From positions 1 through 9,451 of the forward strand of contig JANQEY010000067.1 of assembly GCA_028278125.1 (NCBI GenBank): 9,451 nucleotides of DNA, written 5' to 3'. Of this stretch, positions 6,858 through 9,451 are shown one piece after another (within the stretch, counting starts at the first letter, position 1; each line of letters opens with the position of its first letter). The notes below the pieces were generated by a model. The model did not search any database, was not told the origin of the DNA, and saw only the letters and a list, made by a program, of their open reading frames with translations. The translations under genes were made by a program, and so were the position numbers. This DNA is from a bacterium. Lineage in GTDB: Bacteria > Electryoneota > Electryoneia > Electryoneales > Electryoneaceae.

Positions 6858-7544
6858 TTAATTAACAGAAATCAATTCAATATCAAAGATTAAGGTCGAG
6901 TTCGGTTGAATATCAGGCGGGGCCCCCTGTGCTCCGTAGCCCAAATGTGAGGGTACATAAATTTGCCATTTAGACCCTGTAGCCATCATTGGCAAGGCCT
7001 CCTGCCACCCTTTAATCACTCCATTCAGTGGAATTCGTAATGACTGCTCGCGTTTATAAGAGCTATCGAACACTTTTCCGTCAAGTAAGGTGCCCCGGTA
7101 GTGTACTTCAACGGTATCACTCAGTGTCGGTTTTTTACCACTGCCTTGTTTCAGTATCCGGTATTGCAGACCACTGGGTAGTTCAACAATGCCTGATTTT
7201 TTCTTGTTTTCCGCGAGAAAAGCATCACCATCAGTTTTATTTTTGCTGGCCTGCTGTTGGAATTCCTTTTGCAACTGGAGCTGTTTTTCACGGTAGCCGT
7301 TAAAAACCTGCTGCATTTCCGGTCCGGTCATTTTCATGTCGGATTGTTTTAATACGTCGGTAATTGCCTGCATAAATGATTCGGCATCAAGTTTTATAGG
7401 TTGTTGTAAAATATTCTGTGCCGCTAAAACACCTAAGACATAACTGAGTTTTTCATCCTCCGTCTGTGGTTGTTTTTCCGCATGAGCAGTGGTCATCAGG
7501 CCATAACCAATGACACAGAATAAAAGCAGACAGGTTTGTTTCAT
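6858..7544 (-). CDS. periplasmic FKBP-type peptidyl-prolyl cis-trans isomerase (FkpA/Mip-like)
   Basis: Folding catalyst that isomerises prolyl bonds in exported proteins and usually also acts as a chaperone. At 228 aa it has the Mip/FkpA layout. The signal peptide is residues 1-22 (cleavage after AHA). A helical N-terminal dimerisation domain follows (about 28-115), beginning with the EKLSYVLGV signature and ending in a long charged helix. The C-terminal FKBP domain (about 120-227) begins with LPSGLQYRIL. Active-site residues matching FKBP12 Y26, F36, D37, V55, I56, W59, Y82 and F99 are Y149, F159, D160, V176, I177, W180, Y203 and F220, so it should be active and FK506-sensitive by family knowledge. 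AAGGA at 7556-7552, seven bases before the ATG at 7544, is a good ribosome binding site and fixes the start. It sits between the SGNH lipoprotein and the TPR gene. A virulence (Mip) role cannot be inferred here. Confidence 0.95.
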   Translation of the reverse strand: MKQTCLLLFCVIGYGLMTTAHAEKQPQTEDEKLSYVLGVLAAQNILQQPIKLDAESFMQAITDVLKQSDMKMTGPEMQQVFNGYREKQLQLQKEFQQQASKNKTDGDAFLAENKKKSGIVELPSGLQYRILKQGSGKKPTLSDTVEVHYRGTLLDGKVFDSSYKREQSLRIPLNGVIKGWQEALPMMATGSKWQIYVPSHLGYGAQGAPPDIQPNSTLIFDIELISVN

Positions 7545-7677
7545 TATTTATTCCTTAAAATATACACCGGCCATCATCATCACACAGGTATGAGTATTAA
7601 TAAAGGGAAAGGTTCAGGAGGGCTGTTTCAGGACTTCGGAGAAATAGCAAAGTAATGATATCGATGAAATTAATCGA

Positions 7678-8283
7678 TCAAATGGCCCCGGCATCCTTTA
7701 AAACGGTCGCAATATGGTCTGCCATTTTATTGTAACCTGCCTTATTGGGGTGGACGGTATCAGATTTCAGGGTGTTATCACCGAGAATATCCGGGATCAG
7801 ATCTTCAATGAAGATAGCACCGGTTGCGTCAGCAATTTCCGCATACATATCCGCTGAATTAAGAAACAGACCCGGTTTGGGAACACCTAGTAATACCACC
7901 GGGATATTCCGGCTTGTTGCCAATCGCACCATGTTCTGGATGTTTCTTTTTGCCTGTTCGAGATTCCGTTTTTGCAGGAAATCGTTCCCGCCATGGCAGA
8001 GAATTAACAGACCGGGTTGATATTGTTCTATTAACATGGGCAGGCGTTCAAGACCGGCTTTGGAGATTTCTCCCGGTATACCTGCATTGATAACCTCACG
8101 GTTGATGATATTTGCAAGGACGGCAGGATAGCTTTCCTCACGCCCGGCGCCAGTGCCGTAAGTCAGGCTGTTACCAAATGCCAGGATAATCGCATCTCCC
8201 GGTAAAGGGGATAATTTCGGTTTGTCACTGCAGCCTGCGAGAAAAATGGAGAAAGTCAGCAGTAATAGATAATGATATTTCAT
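7678..8283 (-). CDS. SGNH/GDSL-type esterase lipoprotein (TesA/arylesterase-like)
   Basis: Predicted outer-membrane lipoprotein hydrolase of the SGNH family, 201 aa from the ATG at 8283. The frame extends in-frame to an ATG at 8316, but starting at 8283 gives a compact lipoprotein signal ending in LAGC with Cys18, and AGGAG lies just upstream (8290-8286, only 2 bases away, which is short). The upstream start would add a polar tail, MTMNEYVKLGA. Ser at +2 after Cys predicts sorting to the outer membrane. SGNH blocks are visible: I, FGNSLTYGTG with nucleophile S39 (Asn replaces the usual Asp of GDSL); II, NAGIPGE with G71; III, HGGNDF with N100; and V, SDTVHP with catalytic D175 and H178. The closest layout is single-domain TesA-like lysophospholipase/arylesterase. 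The substrate is unknown; acyl esters of lipids or acetylated glycans are plausible. It is divergent from gmd and 133 bp upstream of the FKBP gene. Confidence 0.9.
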   Translation of the reverse strand: MKYHYLLLLTFSIFLAGCSDKPKLSPLPGDAIILAFGNSLTYGTGAGREESYPAVLANIINREVINAGIPGEISKAGLERLPMLIEQYQPGLLILCHGGNDFLQKRNLEQAKRNIQNMVRLATSRNIPVVLLGVPKPGLFLNSADMYAEIADATGAIFIEDLIPDILGDNTLKSDTVHPNKAGYNKMADHIATVLKDAGAI

Positions 8284-8397
8284 CGCTCCTAATTTCACAT
8301 ATTCATTCATAGTCATAGTGCAAGTTCATGGGAAATATCCTAATGTCAACGGCAAGATCTTAAACAACTATAGACGAATTGAACATTAAAAATGATC

Positions 8398-8464
8398 AGC
8401 CACGGAGAACACAGAGTTAGATTTATTCTTTTGATCCTCTGATCCCTCTGTGTGCTCTGTGGCT
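8398..8464. repeat. 67-bp inverted repeat with 19-bp arms
   Basis: Left arm 8398-8416 (agccacggagaacacagag) and the reverse complement of right arm 8446-8464 agree at 17 of 19 positions, around a 29-base centre. As RNA it would fold to a long hairpin, followed on the plus strand by T-rich sequence (8465-8480). The arm carries the CCACRGAGnACACAGAG pattern that I recall as a dispersed intergenic repeat in several proteobacterial genomes. A related half copy lies at 2957-2972, which supports a dispersed family in this genome. No ORF, target-site duplication or transposase accompanies it. Confidence 0.75.
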
Positions 8465-8504
8465 ATATTTTTATTTTTTAAGATTTATTATCCAGTACTT
8501 GTAA

Positions 8505-8528
8505 CCTGATCGCTATCAGGATTTTTTT
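8505..8528 (+). terminator. intrinsic terminator or attenuator upstream of gmd
   Basis: CCTGAT (8505-8510), the four-base loop CGCT and ATCAGG (8515-8520) form a perfect hairpin followed by A and seven Ts (8522-8528). It is oriented for plus-strand transcription and ends 100 bases before the gmd start. No plus-strand gene lies upstream of it as far back as the deacetylase/regulator junction, so it either attenuates a leader RNA of gmd or blocks stray transcription. Confidence 0.7.
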
Positions 8529-8628
8529 AGCTGACATTATAGAATTACTAGTAATCGAAATAAGTAATTAATAGAATAACTCTTTTGAAAATCTCAGGAT
8601 AATAAACAATCCGGAGCAAAGTACAGCC

Positions 8629-9451
8629 ATGATGCGACGAGCACTTATCACCGGAGTCACCGGACAGGACGGTGCATATCTGGCCGAATTCCTGCTGGAT
8701 AAAGGTTATGAGGTGCATGGTATCAAACGCAGGGCTTCATTATTTAATACGGACCGTATTGATCACCTGTATGAAGAGCCCCATCAAAGCGACAGGCAAT
8801 TCATTTTGCATTATGGCGATATGACCGATGCCACCAGCCTGATTCGGGTGATTCAGGAAATACAACCCGATGAGATCTATAACCTGGCGGCGCAAAGCCA
8901 TGTGGCTGTTTCATTTGAGGAACCGGAATACACGGCCGATTCTGACGCATTGGGGGCATTGCGTATCCTTGAAGCTATCAGGATCCTGGGGCTTGAAAAG
9001 AAAACCCGTTATTATCAGGCCTCAACATCTGAACTGTATGGCAAAGTTCAGGAAATACCGCAAAAGGAAACCACACCGTTTTATCCGCGCTCTCCTTATG
9101 GTGTGGCCAAACTTTATGCCTACTGGATCACCGTGAATTATCGGGAAGCTTACGGTATCTATGCCTGCAATGGTATCTTGTTTAACCATGAATCACCTGT
9201 CAGAGGTGAGACCTTTGTCTCGCGCAAGGTTACACGGGCACTGGCGCGTATCAAATATGGATTACAGGATTGTTTATATATCGGCAATCTTGAAGCCAGA
9301 CGTGATTGGGGGCATGCAAAAGATTATATCGAAGCCCAGTGGTTGATGTTGCAACAGAAAACACCGGAAGATTTTGTTATCGCTACCGGAAAACAATACA
9401 GTGTGCGTGATTTAATTGAACAGGCAGCACAACAATGTGATATCAATATCA
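8629..9451 (+). CDS. gmd: GDP-mannose 4,6-dehydratase, N-terminal 274 residues (cut by window edge)
   Basis: Converts GDP-D-mannose to GDP-4-keto-6-deoxy-D-mannose, the precursor of GDP-L-fucose, GDP-D-rhamnose and GDP-perosamine for O-antigen or capsule, in the cytoplasm with tightly bound NADP(H). I translated 274 residues from the ATG at 8629 with no stop; about 100 C-terminal residues are missing. It is an extended short-chain dehydrogenase: Rossmann motif G9xxG12xxG15 (GVTGQDG), NADP-type KRR (33-35), NLAAQSHV (85-92), STSELYG with T133 and E135, and YGVAK with Y157 and K161. These four match E. coli GMD T132, E134, Y156 and K160. The family box [11 protein letters not shown] (186-196) and RDWGHAKDY (225-233) are diagnostic. 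A second ATG follows directly at 8632. GGAG at 8613-8616 is 12 bases away, rather far. As the first plus-strand gene after a terminator, it may head a polysaccharide cluster to the right. Confidence 0.97.
   Translation, partial: MMRRALITGVTGQDGAYLAEFLLDKGYEVHGIKRRASLFNTDRIDHLYEEPHQSDRQFILHYGDMTDATSLIRVIQEIQPDEIYNLAAQSHVAVSFEEPEYTADSDALGALRILEAIRILGLEKKTRYYQASTSELYGKVQEIPQKETTPFYPRSPYGVAKLYAYWITVNYREAYGIYACNGILFNHESPVRGETFVSRKVTRALARIKYGLQDCLYIGNLEARRDWGHAKDYIEAQWLMLQQKTPEDFVIATGKQYSVRDLIEQAAQQCDINI

Larger units (their letters stand above)
8317..8628. other. 312-bp divergent intergenic region upstream of the SGNH lipoprotein and gmd
   Basis: This AT-rich stretch holds, left to right: an isolated TTGACA on the minus strand (8349-8344) with no matching -10; a 67-bp inverted repeat (8398-8464) followed by T-rich sequence; a strong plus-strand hairpin with seven Ts (8505-8528); a perfect 12-bp palindrome attactagtaat (8544-8555); and a GGAG (8613-8616) 12 bases before the gmd start. 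A TATAGAAT-type box at 8538-8545 and a TAGAAT at 8572-8577 could be gmd -10 elements, but no good -35 pairs with either. No convincing small gene was found. Confidence 0.6.

Noticed and set aside
8392..8442. 16-residue plus-strand ORF (MISHGEHRV...) overlapping the inverted repeat, considered as an attenuation leader peptide
   Set aside because: No ribosome binding site, no runs of regulatory codons, and its sequence is mostly the repeat arm itself.
8870..9346. Two plus-strand open frames (8870-9136 and 9161-9346) inside gmd
   Set aside because: Both are out-of-frame shadows; the gmd frame is continuous through the region with diagnostic motifs.
1..9451. Search for a new defence, mobile or biosynthetic system
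   Set aside because: Apart from a small dispersed repeat, every substantial reading frame belongs to a recognisable family; no integrase, transposase, toxin-antitoxin pair, CRISPR array or reverse transcriptase was seen.

Overview
The window looks like chromosomal DNA of a moderately AT-rich gammaproteobacterium. The supporting genes are a Prc-type tail-specific protease with the long proteobacterial layout, a Mip/FkpA-type periplasmic FKBP isomerase, an Sec/Lol-type lipoprotein esterase and a REC-GGDEF-EAL signalling protein. The species cannot be named from the sequence alone. I see no mobile element, CRISPR array, tRNA or rRNA, and no defence-type or obviously new multi-gene system. Most of the window is well-packed housekeeping and envelope genes.

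Layout: 1-714 (minus) is the N-terminal half of an MtaB-type tRNA methylthiotransferase, cut by the window edge. A 242-bp gap separates it from the divergent 957-2849 (plus) gene, a response regulator with a degenerate GGDEF domain and an intact EAL domain, probably a c-di-GMP phosphodiesterase. This converges on 2987-3931 (minus), a histone-deacetylase-family amidohydrolase. Between the two are a probable terminator and a stray 16-bp copy of a repeat.

Five genes then run on the minus strand from 8283 down to 2987: an SGNH-hydrolase lipoprotein, an FKBP-type isomerase, a small exported TPR protein, the Prc protease and the deacetylase homologue. The first four products carry export signals, so this is an envelope-oriented block dealing with folding, proteolysis and esterase activity. 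Gaps of about 87-194 bp between them mean a single operon is not certain.

The 8317-8628 divergent gap holds a 67-bp inverted repeat with 19-bp arms and a textbook hairpin-plus-T7 terminator on the plus strand. Both lie upstream of gmd (8629 onward, plus, cut by the window edge), which encodes GDP-mannose 4,6-dehydratase. gmd starts the GDP-fucose/GDP-rhamnose/GDP-perosamine branch and often heads an O-antigen or exopolysaccharide cluster, which may lie to the right of the window. The points most worth a second look are the terminator and repeat upstream of gmd, the related solo repeat at 2957-2972, and the GGDEF domain that has lost its catalytic residues but kept its RxxD inhibitory site.
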